Translations under genes and position numbers: made by a program
In this document: piece after piece, positions 24,740 through 33,934 of the stretch
Numbering within the stretch: position 1 is the stretch's first letter
Layout: every line of letters starts with the position of its first letter
Notes under the pieces: generated by a model
Databases searched by the model: none
What the model was told of the DNA's origin: nothing
The model's input: the letters and a program-made list of their open reading frames with translations, nothing else
DNA from: Lucifugimonas sp038150225
GTDB taxonomy: Bacteria; Chloroflexota; Dehalococcoidia; Lucifugimonadales; Lucifugimonadaceae
Direction: 5' to 3'
Assembly: GCA_038150225.1 (NCBI GenBank)
Contig: JAYQWG010000017.1
Location: forward strand, 1 to 48,306
DNA length: 48,306 bases

Positions 24740-25831
24740 CTAGAAATTCATTTTAGCCGCGTTACTGAGAACGCGAGCTTTTCCATTTTCGAGAACCACT
24801 ACATCTTCGATTCTCACGCCACCCCAACCTGGTAGGTAGATGCCCGGTTCGATCGTGAATGGCATTCCGTTCTCAAGTTTGCCTTTTGAGTTTGGTCCAA
24901 CGCCCGGGTTCTCATGGACCTCGAGACCCAGTCCGTGCCCAAGGCTGTGTCCAAAGTCGTTTTCGTGACCAGCCTCAGAAATGATCTTTCGGGCGATTGC
25001 GTCACATTCTTCGCCCGTCATGCCTGCTTCAACCATTTCGATTGCAGCAAGTTGAGCCGTTAGGACGATGTCGTATACCCGCTTGATCTCATCATTGGCT
25101 TCGCCAAGTACCACAGTGCGCGTCAGGTCAGAACAGTAACCCTGGTACCTCGCACCGCAATCGAACACGATCGTTTGACCTTCAGCCAACGGTGTATCAC
25201 TTGTCGCATGGTGCGGTCGTGCAGCATTTGACCCGACGCCGACGATGGTCTCGAACGAAATCGATTCGGCGCCCTGTTCCCGAACAGATTTTTCAAATAT
25301 CCAGGCAGCTTCGTTCTCTGTCATGCCAGGTACGAGTTGTGCAGAGGTTTCCTCGAATGCTCGATCGCCAATGTCGATTGCCTTTTGGAGCAGTTCGAGT
25401 TCAGAAGAATCCTTGATGGCGCGCAGGTCGACCCCGATACCGGATGTCGGCTTGAGCTCGACCTTGGCATTGTTCTCATCGAGCGATTTCTTGAATCGTT
25501 CGAGAGTTGATACAGTCATATTGTCCGATTCGAACCCGAGAGTGGATACGTTGAACTCTTTTATGAGGTTGGCTAGCCAGTCACCTTTCGCACCAATTCG
25601 ATCGACTCTCCAACCTGGTGCCTGTTGAGCAGCGAGTTCTGTGTATCGGAAATCGGTGCAAATAACGGCAGCTTCGCTTGTGACGAAAAGATATCCCGCG
25701 CTGCTCACGAAGCCAGAGAAATACCGCCGGTTCTCGCCGTTGCTTACGAACAGACCGTCGAGTTCCTCTTTTTCAAGACGCTCGCGCAGTTTCTGAACCC
25801 GATCAGGAAATCGGTAATTGCTCAACTCCAA
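24740..25831 (-). CDS. pepP: Xaa-Pro aminopeptidase (M24B)
   Basis: Dinuclear metallopeptidase that removes an N-terminal residue before proline. The N-terminal creatinase-like domain (about 1-130) precedes the pita-bread domain with all five metal ligands: D224 and D235 (VFDCGARYQGYCSDLTRT), H299 (LGHGLGLEVHE), E328 (TIEPGIYLPG) and E342 (VRIEDVVV). The TTG at 25831 has GGAG about six bases upstream and gives the usual start just before the FPDRVQKLRERL helix. It lies 15 bases after aroQ and 56 before efp, so co-transcription is likely. Confidence 0.93.
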   Translation of the reverse strand: MELSNYRFPDRVQKLRERLEKEELDGLFVSNGENRRYFSGFVSSAGYLFVTSEAAVICTDFRYTELAAQQAPGWRVDRIGAKGDWLANLIKEFNVSTLGFESDNMTVSTLERFKKSLDENNAKVELKPTSGIGVDLRAIKDSSELELLQKAIDIGDRAFEETSAQLVPGMTENEAAWIFEKSVREQGAESISFETIVGVGSNAARPHHATSDTPLAEGQTIVFDCGARYQGYCSDLTRTVVLGEANDEIKRVYDIVLTAQLAAIEMVEAGMTGEECDAIARKIISEAGHENDFGHSLGHGLGLEVHENPGVGPNSKGKLENGMPFTIEPGIYLPGWGGVRIEDVVVLENGKARVLSNAAKMNF

Positions 25832-25846
25832 AGATCTCCGGTGGTG

Positions 25847-26287
25847 TTATTTGTTGCTCGACTGTGCCAGGTGGTCCAGTGCGTACAGGTAGCCTGAAGG
25901 ACCGAATCCTGCCATTTGACCGACAGCCTTCGACGCGAATACAGACTTCTGCCTGAATTCTTCACGAGCGTGAATGTTCGACAGGTGCACTTCGATGAAT
26001 GGCAGCTGAGAGTCGAGGAGGGCATCGAGGATTGAGTAGCCGACTTGAGTCAGTGCGCCTGCATTAATGATGACTCCACTCGCATCGCCAGATGTTTCCT
26101 GTATGAAGTCAACGATCGATCCTTCGTGATTCGACTGGAAGAACTGGACATCTATGCCAAGCTCACTTGCTCGACCCGAAATATCGCTCTCGATGTCGGA
26201 CAACGTTTTAGTCCCGTAAAGCGAAGAATCTCGCTTTCCGAGGTTATTTAGATTCGGGCCATTTATTACCAAGATTTTCGCTGTCAT
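25847..26287 (-). CDS. aroQ: type II 3-dehydroquinate dehydratase
   Basis: Third step of the shikimate pathway, dehydrating 3-dehydroquinate to 3-dehydroshikimate through an enolate. The 146-residue length is normal. Active-site residues are recognisable: N12 in NGPNLNNLG, Y24 in SSLYG, N75 in IINAGALTQ, H101 in EVHLSNIHARE and R108 in the same motif. The flexible lid lies between residues 17 and 26. It starts the aroQ-pepP-efp group, 90 bases downstream of xerC. Confidence 0.96.
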   Translation of the reverse strand: MTAKILVINGPNLNNLGKRDSSLYGTKTLSDIESDISGRASELGIDVQFFQSNHEGSIVDFIQETSGDASGVIINAGALTQVGYSILDALLDSQLPFIEVHLSNIHAREEFRQKSVFASKAVGQMAGFGPSGYLYALDHLAQSSNK

Positions 26288-26377
26288 CGAATCTCCCGAA
26301 CAACGTCGTCTCGAACACAGTTCGTAGTCAGAATATCCAATAAGCCTACTACGCAGCGTGTACCGATGAGTAAATGA

Positions 26378-27310
26378 TTATGCTTTTTTAGCTCGTGGGT
26401 GTGAGTTCAGATACACGTTTCTTGCCTGCTCTATCGAGACATGAGTGTAAATCTGGGTGGTTGATGGACTGGCGTGACCAAGCAGGTCTTGCACGACTCT
26501 GAGGTCAGCACCACCGTCGAGCAAGTGAGTCGCAAAGCTGTGTCTGAGCGAGTGGGTGTGGAAGTCAGTGGGAAGTCCGGCCAGCACGCTGTAGTGCTTC
26601 ACGAGCCGCTGTATCGAGCGGACAGACAACCTTCCACCCTTTTTGTTCAGCCAAACTGCATCGTTGGATGAACGAGAATTCCACTTTGGTCTGACGTGCT
26701 GCAAATATCGTTGAATCCAGGCGACTGCGGATTGCCCCATCAAGGCGGCTCGAGTTTTCGAGCCTTTACCAGTGACAACCAGTTCCTGATTCTTTAGATC
26801 AACAGAATCGAGATTCAATGAGTGAACTTCTGCCACGCGCAATCCAGCTGCGTAGATCGTCTCCAGAATGGCTCGGTTTCTGATTCCAGCTTCAGTGCCT
26901 ACGTCCGGAGCCGACAGTAACCGTTCGATTTCCATCTGGGTCGCCACCGAAGGCAAGCGCCGAGGTTTCTTAGGGCCAGTCAGCGATAGGGCGGGATTAA
27001 CTTCGATCTCACCGGATTCATGCAAAAACCTGAACAGCGATCGCAGTGCTGATAGCTTTCGAGACAAGCTGGACTTTGCAAACCCTCTACCCACCAACCA
27101 AGCGAGATAGCCACGAAGCACGTTGCGATGGATATCGCTCAACCGACAGATGCCCGAGTCTGCGAGAAACTCAGCTAGCGGTGCTACGTCGGTGATGTAA
27201 TTGCGAACCGTGTACTCAGAGAACTGACGCTCGTTTGCCAGATGCGATTCGAAACGCGACAAATGATCGTTCAAAAACGAGTTTGGGATTGCGAACACGG
27301 CAGAAGGCAT
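26378..27310 (-). CDS. xerC: tyrosine recombinase XerC/XerD
   Basis: Site-specific recombinase that resolves chromosome dimers. The N-terminal core-binding SAM-like domain (about 12-105) is followed by the catalytic domain with the full set R158 (AAGLRVAEVH), K182 (TGKGSKTR), H253 and R256 (HTHSLRHSFATHL), H279 (LLGHASPSTTQ) and nucleophile Y288 (IYTHVS). The 310-residue length is that of Xer proteins. The dprA-topA-xerC neighbourhood supports a housekeeping recombinase rather than a phage integrase. No dif-like site was recognised in the window, so XerC versus XerD is a naming choice by context. Confidence 0.92.
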   Translation of the reverse strand: MPSAVFAIPNSFLNDHLSRFESHLANERQFSEYTVRNYITDVAPLAEFLADSGICRLSDIHRNVLRGYLAWLVGRGFAKSSLSRKLSALRSLFRFLHESGEIEVNPALSLTGPKKPRRLPSVATQMEIERLLSAPDVGTEAGIRNRAILETIYAAGLRVAEVHSLNLDSVDLKNQELVVTGKGSKTRAALMGQSAVAWIQRYLQHVRPKWNSRSSNDAVWLNKKGGRLSVRSIQRLVKHYSVLAGLPTDFHTHSLRHSFATHLLDGGADLRVVQDLLGHASPSTTQIYTHVSIEQARNVYLNSHPRAKKA

Positions 27311-27346
27311 TTTTACGACACCCCTGCCATCACGAAAATGTGTTGG

Positions 27347-29425
27347 TTATTTGCTGGCAGCTTTGGCTTTGGTCGACTTTTTGGACTTTGATTTTCGATG
27401 GGCGCCACGTTTTGCTTCAGCCTCAGCTGCGGCTGCAGCTGCGGCTTCTGGGTGAAGCACCGCGCACTTCTCCATCGCCGTTTTCCAGGCGATTTGCCAG
27501 TTCTCTTTGACCTCGCCTGAAGCGCGTTCACCTGGACGATTTGAGATAGAAACCCGACATTCCGGGAATTTCCCACACGACAGGAATTTGCCATACCTGC
27601 CATCACGTATGACCAGTGTCTCGCCACCGTCGCATTGCTCATCACTCTTTTGTACAAGGATTTCGCGAGGGACGCGTGGTGCGGTATCAATCGCTTTTTC
27701 GACTTTTTCGCTGAACGGACCGAAGAACTCTTTGAGCATTTCTACCCAGTCTTGATCACCTTCGGCGACCGCATCAAGCTTTTGTTCCATATCAGCCGTA
27801 AAGCCGGTGTCCATGATTGACTCGACCCATGTCTTCAGGAAGTCGGACACTGCAATTCCGAGCGGCGTCGGCGTAAACCTCGACTGCTCTTTATCAACAT
27901 AATTTCGTCGTTCAATCGTTCCAACGATCGATGCGTACGTGCTTGGTCGTCCAATGCCGAGTTCTTCGAGAGCGCGGATCAAGTTGGCTTCGGTGTACCG
28001 AGGAGGTGGCTGGGTGAACTTTTGGTCGGCATTGACCTTGTTCTTGCTCAGCGAGTCACCTTCGTTCAGCACTGGCAATCGAGTCTCGTCCTCGTCTTCT
28101 GCATCTTCATCTTTGGTTTCGATATAGAGCTTGCGGAATCCGTCAAACTTGATGACCGATCCAGTTGCTCGGACGGTGTACTCCTTGCCGTTTGGAGCTG
28201 TAGCAGTGATGTCCACACCAGTGTTGTCGACAATAGCGTCGGACATCTGGCTAGCGACAGTTCGCTTCCAGATCATGGTGTAGAGCCTCAGTTGTTCCTG
28301 GCTGAGGAACGGCGAAACTTTTTCAGGTGTATTTGAAATTGAAGTAGGGCGGATCGCCTCGTGGGCCTCCTGCGCTGATTTGCTTCGAGTTTTGTAAACG
28401 CGATGCCCGCTTGAGTATTCGCTGCCGTACTCACACTTGATGAACGACTCTGCTTCTTGCAATGCATTGGACGCAAGGTTTACGGAGTCTGTTCGCATGT
28501 ATGTAATAAGACCGACTGGCTCAGAGCTCCCAAGCTCCATACCCTCGTAAAGGTCCTGGGCGATACGCATGGTTCGTTGCGCAGTGAACCTGTACGAACG
28601 AGCCGCCTGTTGCTGAAGCGTGCTTGTCGTGAACGGTGGCCGTGGTCGCTGCTTGGCTTCACGCCGTGTGACCTTGCCGACTGAGTAAGACGCTGTATCG
28701 AGGTCGGTTTTGATGACATTGGCAAGATCGCCGTTGTCGACGACAGGTTTCCCTTTCTGATCCGGGACTCGAGAAAGATTCGCTGTGAATTTTCGAGTCT
28801 TACCGGAATCGTCGGTTTGCAAGTCAACTGAGATAACCCAGTATTCCTCAGGCACAAACGCATCGATTTCTCGCTCGCGGTCGACAATCATTCGTAGCGC
28901 GACGGACTGGACACGGCCTGCAGAGAGTCCGCGCTTTACCTTGCTCCATAGAACAGGGCTGAGCTTGTATCCAACAATTCGGTCGAGCAGTCGGCGAGCT
29001 TGTTGAGCGTTCACCAACTGCATGTCGATTTCTCGAGGGTGAGAGAACGCTTCTTCTACAGCAGCGTCGGTAATTTCGTGGAACACAACCCGTTTCAGGT
29101 TGTTTGCCTTGTTGAGGTCTGCCGCCTCGACCAGGTGCCAGGAAATGGCTTCACCTTCCCGGTCCGGGTCAGTGGCGAGGTAAACAGAGTCGGCGTTCTT
29201 GGCGGCCTTCTTAATGTCATTGATTACGGTGGCGCGACCGCGAACGTTGACGTACTTGGGTTCGAAATCGTTCTCGATATCAACACCGAGCGAGCGTTGC
29301 GGCAAGTCGCGTACGTGTCCCATGGAGGCTTTTACAACGTACTTATCACCGAGGAACCTACCGACTGTTCGTGCCTTGGCAGGAGACTCGACGATGACCA
29401 GATCTTTTTTTGACGACTTCGCCAA
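27347..29425 (-). CDS. topA: DNA topoisomerase I with single partial zinc motif and basic tail
   Basis: Type IA topoisomerase relaxing negative supercoils. The TOPRIM domain has E13 (VESPAKARTV) and D86/D88 (ATDPDREGEAISWHL). The nucleophile is Y309 in GLITYMRTDS, and GRPSTYASIV marks the core C-terminus. After the core only one topoisomerase zinc-like unit remains, and it has three of four cysteines (C598, C617, C623; the first pair reads EQCDGG). An alanine run (eight Ala in a row) and a Lys/Ser/Ala tail (HRKSKSKKSTKAKAASK) finish the 692-residue protein. The start is a TTG at 29425 (MAKSSKKDLVIVESPAKA). It lies 69 bases after dprA and 36 before xerC. Confidence 0.95.
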   Translation of the reverse strand: MAKSSKKDLVIVESPAKARTVGRFLGDKYVVKASMGHVRDLPQRSLGVDIENDFEPKYVNVRGRATVINDIKKAAKNADSVYLATDPDREGEAISWHLVEAADLNKANNLKRVVFHEITDAAVEEAFSHPREIDMQLVNAQQARRLLDRIVGYKLSPVLWSKVKRGLSAGRVQSVALRMIVDREREIDAFVPEEYWVISVDLQTDDSGKTRKFTANLSRVPDQKGKPVVDNGDLANVIKTDLDTASYSVGKVTRREAKQRPRPPFTTSTLQQQAARSYRFTAQRTMRIAQDLYEGMELGSSEPVGLITYMRTDSVNLASNALQEAESFIKCEYGSEYSSGHRVYKTRSKSAQEAHEAIRPTSISNTPEKVSPFLSQEQLRLYTMIWKRTVASQMSDAIVDNTGVDITATAPNGKEYTVRATGSVIKFDGFRKLYIETKDEDAEDEDETRLPVLNEGDSLSKNKVNADQKFTQPPPRYTEANLIRALEELGIGRPSTYASIVGTIERRNYVDKEQSRFTPTPLGIAVSDFLKTWVESIMDTGFTADMEQKLDAVAEGDQDWVEMLKEFFGPFSEKVEKAIDTAPRVPREILVQKSDEQCDGGETLVIRDGRYGKFLSCGKFPECRVSISNRPGERASGEVKENWQIAWKTAMEKCAVLHPEAAAAAAAEAEAKRGAHRKSKSKKSTKAKAASK

Positions 29426-29494
29426 CTAAACGTACCCCGTTGCAATCCGGGATTACGTAACCACCGGACGCTCGCTATCAATAATGAATTGCAT

Positions 29495-30601
29495 CTACGC
29501 GACTTGCCGTGCTGTACCTCGTAAATCCAACATCACCAGCACCGAACTAATTTCTTCTGCCGACTCCCCAAGCTCTCGCGTTATGTCGTCGACATGTACT
29601 GGTTCAGCGGAATTTCCGAGAAGCTCGATAATTCTCCGCTCGATATTTAATACATTGTTCTCACGCGCGAGGTTGTCAATAGCGATTTCACCACCATGAG
29701 CATTTTTCTGAGGTTCTGCCGAGATTGTCTTAGCTTCAATGTTCAGTTCCTCAAGAATGTCTTCGACGGTCGTTGTAAGTTTGGCTCCCTGTCGGATTAA
29801 CCGGTTCGTACCTTTGCTTTTTTCGCTAAGTGCGCTACCTGGCACGGCAAACACTTCTCGGTTTTGCTCTAACGCCCAACTCACTGTCAACATCGCCCCG
29901 CTTTTAAACGCAGCTTCAACGACGAGGACACCTTTGCATATACCGCTGATGACTCGATTACGCCGTGGGCAGTGTTGTGGTAATGCACTGACACCGGGAG
30001 GATACTCGGTAAGCAATGCTCCTCGCTCGGCGATTTTTTGAGCAATCCCAATATTCCGTTGCGGGTAAACCTTGTCGAGTCCCGAACCCAGGATCGCCAC
30101 CGTTCGCCCACCCGCTTCGAGCGCCGCTTTATGAGCCGCAGTGTCGATGCCACGGGCAAGTCCGGACACTACCGTCACTCCCGCGCTCGCAAGGTCATAA
30201 GACAATCGACGGGTCATCTCTAACCCGTAAGGAGTTGCGTCACGAGAACCGACCACCGCAACCATCGGTTCTGAGTTCAGCGACACGTCACCTTTTGTGT
30301 AAATCACGCTGGGAGCGGCGGCTGTTTCTAGCAACTGCTGTGGGTAATCAGGGTGCCGGAGATGAACAGCCGAAATTCCCAATTCCGAAAGCTTTCCCGC
30401 TATTTCGTCGGGTTCGTGGTCATTTCGAAACTGGTCAATCTTTTTGACCATCTTGGCGGATAAACCAGCCGCCCCAATCTCGGTTGTAGAAGCGTCCCAT
30501 GCTTTCGACATTTCACCAAAGTGCGACTCGAGCTTCGAAAACGAAACAGGTCCAATTCCTGAAACCTGGTGAAAGGCAACCCAAAACTTCTGTTCATCCA
30601 T
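29495..30601 (-). CDS. dprA: DNA-processing protein DprA
   Basis: Protects incoming single-stranded DNA and loads RecA during transformation; also widespread in non-competent bacteria. The 368-residue protein has an N-terminal helix-hairpin-helix/SAM part (FHQVSGIGPVSFSKLESHFG) and the Rossmann-like core with VVGSRDATPYG (117-126), VSGLARGIDTAAH (145-157), LGSGLDKVYP and PRRNRVISG (212-220). A C-terminal winged helix (RRIIELLGNSAEPVHVDDIT) follows. It leads the dprA-topA-xerC group; two tRNA-Ser genes lie just upstream on the same strand. Confidence 0.95.
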   Translation of the reverse strand: MDEQKFWVAFHQVSGIGPVSFSKLESHFGEMSKAWDASTTEIGAAGLSAKMVKKIDQFRNDHEPDEIAGKLSELGISAVHLRHPDYPQQLLETAAAPSVIYTKGDVSLNSEPMVAVVGSRDATPYGLEMTRRLSYDLASAGVTVVSGLARGIDTAAHKAALEAGGRTVAILGSGLDKVYPQRNIGIAQKIAERGALLTEYPPGVSALPQHCPRRNRVISGICKGVLVVEAAFKSGAMLTVSWALEQNREVFAVPGSALSEKSKGTNRLIRQGAKLTTTVEDILEELNIEAKTISAEPQKNAHGGEIAIDNLARENNVLNIERRIIELLGNSAEPVHVDDITRELGESAEEISSVLVMLDLRGTARQVA

Positions 30602-30676
30602 GTGGCGAATAATCGCTCAGCTAAATGCAAAAACCCAAGTCTTGGTGGCGTACGAATAATTGGGGAAGAGGGTGTA

Positions 30677-30766
30677 TGGCGGAGAGGACAGGATTCGAAC
30701 CTGCGGTGAGCTTGCACCCACACACGCTTTCCAGGCGTGCCCATTAAACCGCTCTGGCACCTCTCC
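30677..30766 (-). tRNA. tRNA-Ser (anticodon GGA)
   Basis: Minus-strand cloverleaf: acceptor GGAGAGG/CCTCTCC, discriminator G, encoded CCA (as TGG at 30677-30679), T-arm GGTTCGAATCC, and the long variable arm of a class II tRNA. Anticodon stem CACGC/GCGTG holds loop CTGGAAA, so the anticodon is GGA, reading UCC/UCU. It is tandem with the tRNA-Ser(CGA) 57 bases upstream. Confidence 0.95.
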
Positions 30767-30823
30767 GCGAAGCAGAGTTTCTGACAAAACTCGAACCTGG
30801 TTTGCGGTCCCCAGGTTCAATGG

Positions 30824-30913
30824 TGGCGGAGAGAGCGGGATTCGAACCCGCGATATGCGGATGCATATACCGGTTTTCGAGACCGGCGCCTTCAGCCACT
30901 CAGCCATCTCTCC
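30824..30913 (-). tRNA. tRNA-Ser (anticodon CGA)
   Basis: Minus-strand class II tRNA: acceptor GGAGAGA/TCTCTCC, discriminator G, encoded CCA (30824-30826), T-arm GGTTCGAATCC, long variable arm. Anticodon stem CCGGT/ACCGG with loop CTCGAAA gives CGA, reading UCG. It is upstream of, and presumably co-transcribed with, tRNA-Ser(GGA). Confidence 0.95.
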
Positions 30914-31006
30914 GAACCAGTCAACTATAACAACCGCTCGGAGAAATTCGTGTGGAAGTAGACACTAATACTCAATGAATTTTGTAGTTACCCGTAACGC
31001 GATTTG

Positions 31007-31036
31007 TTGACGATTCTCGATATCAATCAATACGAT
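31007..31036 (+). promoter_or_regulatory. candidate promoter for glmU
   Basis: TTGACG (31007-31012) and TACGAT (31031-31036) with an 18-base spacer, about 140 bases before the glmU start, in the 263-base gap after the tRNA genes. It is the best sigma-70-like pair seen there. Confidence 0.4.
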
Positions 31037-31176
31037 TAAGTAAGCGTTCCACCCTTATAAACTCTTATTAGTACAAGCCTAAAAACACTTTTTCATTCAC
31101 CGGCACACCCCTGTTGCCAGGTTCGGCTTGAGCTAAATCCCAACGCTTACCGCTTCACTTCATCGAGTGACACCCA

Positions 31177-32532
31177 ATGACTGTTACTGGCTTAATTTTG
31201 GCCGCTGGCTCGGGTTCGCGCATGAAGTCGGACACTCCGAAGCCTCTTCATAAGGTTGCTGGTTGGGAGTTACTACGCCACACGATTCACATTCTTGAAT
31301 CTGCGGGCATCGACGATATCGTCGTCGTAGCTTCGAAGTCGTTGTCAGAGGACTCACGCTATTTAGCCGTTACTGATGGGCGAGCGAAAACCGTCGTGCA
31401 ACGGGAACAACTCGGTACGGCTGATGCTGTAGCTGCTGCGAAAGATGTCATAGGTACGATCGGAAGCATCGTGGTCAGCCCGGTCGACATGGTTCTGGTT
31501 GAACCATCGACTGTCGCCGACTTGATGAAATCCCATTTAGTTTCGAGTGCGCTAGTAACTGTACTAGGTGTGGAAGTCGAAGACCCGACAGGGCTCGGGC
31601 GCATACGACTAAGATCCGATGGCAACCCACAATCGATCGTTGAAGAACACGAAGCCGATACTGATTTACTCACAAGCAATCTCATAAACACTTCGTGGTA
31701 CGCCTTTGAAGCTTCCTGGCTGTGGGATCAACTCGGCTCCATAGAGCCTGCATCGACAGGCGAGGTATATCTACCAAGAACGTTGGAAATCGCTGCCAAA
31801 CAGGGTCGGACTAATCTTGTACGCCTGGCAAATTCTGATGCTGGCATGGGCATAAACGACAGAGCACAACTTGCCCGTGTGGAAAGCAAGATTAGAGCTC
31901 GCATAAATGCCGAGTTGATGACTTCCGGTGTGACGTTGCGAGATCCAGCAACGACCTACATCGATATGGGAGTGAGCATCGGTCGTGACACTGAATTAGA
32001 GAACAACGTCAATATTCGATCCGGATCGACCATTGGCGACGCAGTAACTGTCTCGTCGGGTAGCGACATTTCTGGAAGCCAAGTTGGTAATGGCACACAA
32101 GTGGTTTCCAGCCGAATCGTTGACTCAACGGTCGGTGACGACTGCGTTATCGGACCAAACGCTTACGTACGAAACGGCTCGGTAATCAACAATCATTGCA
32201 AAATTGGGCACCTTGCCGAGGTTAAAAACTCAACGGTTGGTGAAAACACCTCCATTTCTCACTTCGGTTATATCGGCGATGCAGAAATCGGTCGTTCGGT
32301 GAACGTTGGTGCCGGAACTATCACATGTAACTACGACGGAGTTGCCAAGCACTCGACCCACATCGAAGACGAAGCCCTTATCGGATCTAGCACGATGCTT
32401 GTTGCACCAGTCCGGATCGGCAAAGCTGCGCGCACAGGTGCTGGATCCGTAATAAAAAACGATGTAAACCCCGGAGACACTGTTATTGGTGTCCCGGCAA
32501 AAACAATCCGCACGAACACGGGGAGCGATTAG
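31177..32532 (+). CDS. glmU: bifunctional GlmU (GlcNAc-1-P uridyltransferase / GlcN-1-P acetyltransferase)
   Basis: Makes UDP-GlcNAc for peptidoglycan. The N-terminal pyrophosphorylase begins LILAAGSGSRMKSDTPKPLHKV and contains EQLGTADAV, a reduced LxGDxPL motif (SPVDMVLVEP, the Asp kept but the Gly lost) and GINDRAQLARVE with the metal-binding Asn. The C-terminal left-handed beta helix from about residue 255 carries the acetyltransferase site: YVRNGSVINN, AEVKNSTVGENT, SHFGYIGDAEIG, NVGAGTITCNYDG and LIGSSTMLVAPVRIG. The 451-residue length is normal. The first domain is more diverged than the second. A 28-codon reading frame and the CBS-domain gene follow downstream. Confidence 0.94.
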   Translation: MTVTGLILAAGSGSRMKSDTPKPLHKVAGWELLRHTIHILESAGIDDIVVVASKSLSEDSRYLAVTDGRAKTVVQREQLGTADAVAAAKDVIGTIGSIVVSPVDMVLVEPSTVADLMKSHLVSSALVTVLGVEVEDPTGLGRIRLRSDGNPQSIVEEHEADTDLLTSNLINTSWYAFEASWLWDQLGSIEPASTGEVYLPRTLEIAAKQGRTNLVRLANSDAGMGINDRAQLARVESKIRARINAELMTSGVTLRDPATTYIDMGVSIGRDTELENNVNIRSGSTIGDAVTVSSGSDISGSQVGNGTQVVSSRIVDSTVGDDCVIGPNAYVRNGSVINNHCKIGHLAEVKNSTVGENTSISHFGYIGDAEIGRSVNVGAGTITCNYDGVAKHSTHIEDEALIGSSTMLVAPVRIGKAARTGAGSVIKNDVNPGDTVIGVPAKTIRTNTGSD

Positions 32533-32541
32533 GTCCTAGAA

Positions 32542-32628
32542 ATGTCTAAAAGTTCAGTTTCGAATAACAACGAACAACCTCCAGATACGAGCCGGCAGAA
32601 TGCTGCAGTTATTGAGGTGTTGAAATGA
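32542..32628 (+). CDS. putative 28-residue small ORF coupled to the CBS-domain gene
   Basis: ATG at 32542 opens a short frame whose product begins MSKSSVSNNNEQPPDTSRQN and ends AAVIEVLK. Its stop overlaps the next gene's start as ATGA (32625-32628), a geometry typical of translational coupling. The peptide is polar and has no recognised domain. Ribosome binding sequence is weak (AGGTCC about eight bases upstream). It could be a genuine small protein, a coupling leader, or chance. It fills the 92-base gap between glmU and the CBS-domain gene. Confidence 0.35.
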   Translation: MSKSSVSNNNEQPPDTSRQNAAVIEVLK

Positions 32629-33926
32629 CCTCTGACTTGCTATCTCTGCTGGTACTAATCGTGTCAGGTGCGTTGTTCTTCCTAACGTCACTGACAATCT
32701 CCGCTTTCGGGACGCGTCTCAACCCGCTGCCTGCTGCCACTAAATCGCAATCCGTCAACGGCAACGGGAACGGTGAAGAAGACCACGAAGACGACAACCC
32801 CGTTGCTGATCGAGTAAGCATCGAGGCTGGTCTCGTAGGTCGCGGTGCCCAGGCAATTTCGATTGTTGCCGCCGCTCTTGCAATTTACTCGCTACTCGAT
32901 ATTGGCCTCGGCGAAAACAGTGATGGACTGCGTCTCGCCCTGAGCGGTGTAATCGTAATATTTGGAGGTCTGGCACTCCTGCTTGCCGCATCAGCGACCT
33001 CTGGTTACATGCGTGACCAATCGAGGGTGATTACGCGTCCAGTGGCAACCTTGTTAAGACTGTTCAGCGTTACTCCCGGAATAAAACAGATCGTTGGATT
33101 TACGCTTTCTCGCGGACGTGGAGAAGAAGCAGTCGATGAGGATGTGTCGGCAGCAATTCAGGAGAGTCTTGATTTCCTTGAAGAGTCTGTAATACCGGCT
33201 GATCAAAACGAACTCCGAATGATTCGCGGAATCCTTCGAATGGACACCGTGCGTGTTCGAGAGATCATGGTTCCACGAGTCGATATGACAATGGCACCAG
33301 TCGACGCAACGCTAGGTGAGGTTGCTGACCTGATGTCGGTCGGTGGGCACAGCAAAGTCCCAGTGTTCCGTGACAACGTGGATTCGATCGACGGGGTCAT
33401 TTACGCACGAGACGTCTTGGCTGCATTAGACAACGATGAAGATCCCAATGGCCCAGTTCAATCTCTCGCTCGGACTGCGCTCCACGTCCCCGAGTCTCAG
33501 AGCCTTGAGAAATTGCTGCGCCAGCTCCAGGAACACAGGACTGGCCTGGCGATCGTAGTTGATGAATACGGTGGCGTTTCCGGTTTAGTCACGGTAACTG
33601 ACCTGATCGAAGAGATCGTTGGTGAACTCATTGACGAGTTCGATGTCGACGGTCCCGAAGTTGAGAACGTTGGCCCTCGAGAAATGACTGCCGACGCAGG
33701 CGCATCTATTGACGTGATGAATCAGACCATGGGTACGTCGGTAGTTCCCGAAGGATTCGACACGGTCGGAGGATTGGTGTTCAAGAAGCTCGGGAAGATG
33801 CCTTCACCAGGTGACGTCGTGACCGTAGAAAATCTGAAAATCACGGTGCAGTCGGTTATCGGTCGACGTATTCGACGGGTGAAGATCGAGATCGAAGATG
33901 CCGGGTTGGTAGAGCAGCCTAAGTAG
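32625..33926 (+). CDS. CBS-domain membrane protein, HlyC/CorC-like
   Basis: Membrane protein related to the CorC/HlyC (UPF0053) family, linked in relatives to Mg2+/Co2+ homeostasis. One hydrophobic segment starts the protein (about 5-28), an acidic loop follows, then two more segments (about 76-92, 105-124). The cytoplasmic part has a CBS pair (about 212-335: VREIMVPRVDMTMAPVD, SKVPVFRDNVDSIDGVIYAR, then GLAIVVDEYGGVSGLVTVTD, LIEEIVGEL). A CorC_HlyC domain follows at about 345-425 (PEGFDTVGGLVFKKLGKMP). The transmembrane part is shorter than the usual DUF21 domain, so transport activity is uncertain. Its ATG overlaps the stop of the small ORF. Confidence 0.85.
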   Translation: MTSDLLSLLVLIVSGALFFLTSLTISAFGTRLNPLPAATKSQSVNGNGNGEEDHEDDNPVADRVSIEAGLVGRGAQAISIVAAALAIYSLLDIGLGENSDGLRLALSGVIVIFGGLALLLAASATSGYMRDQSRVITRPVATLLRLFSVTPGIKQIVGFTLSRGRGEEAVDEDVSAAIQESLDFLEESVIPADQNELRMIRGILRMDTVRVREIMVPRVDMTMAPVDATLGEVADLMSVGGHSKVPVFRDNVDSIDGVIYARDVLAALDNDEDPNGPVQSLARTALHVPESQSLEKLLRQLQEHRTGLAIVVDEYGGVSGLVTVTDLIEEIVGELIDEFDVDGPEVENVGPREMTADAGASIDVMNQTMGTSVVPEGFDTVGGLVFKKLGKMPSPGDVVTVENLKITVQSVIGRRIRRVKIEIEDAGLVEQPK

Positions 33927-33934
33927 ATTTATTT

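Noticed and set aside
26378..27310. Tyrosine recombinase as a sign of an integrated element
   Set aside because: Length, motifs and the dprA-topA-xerC context are those of the housekeeping Xer protein; no attachment sites or cargo were seen.
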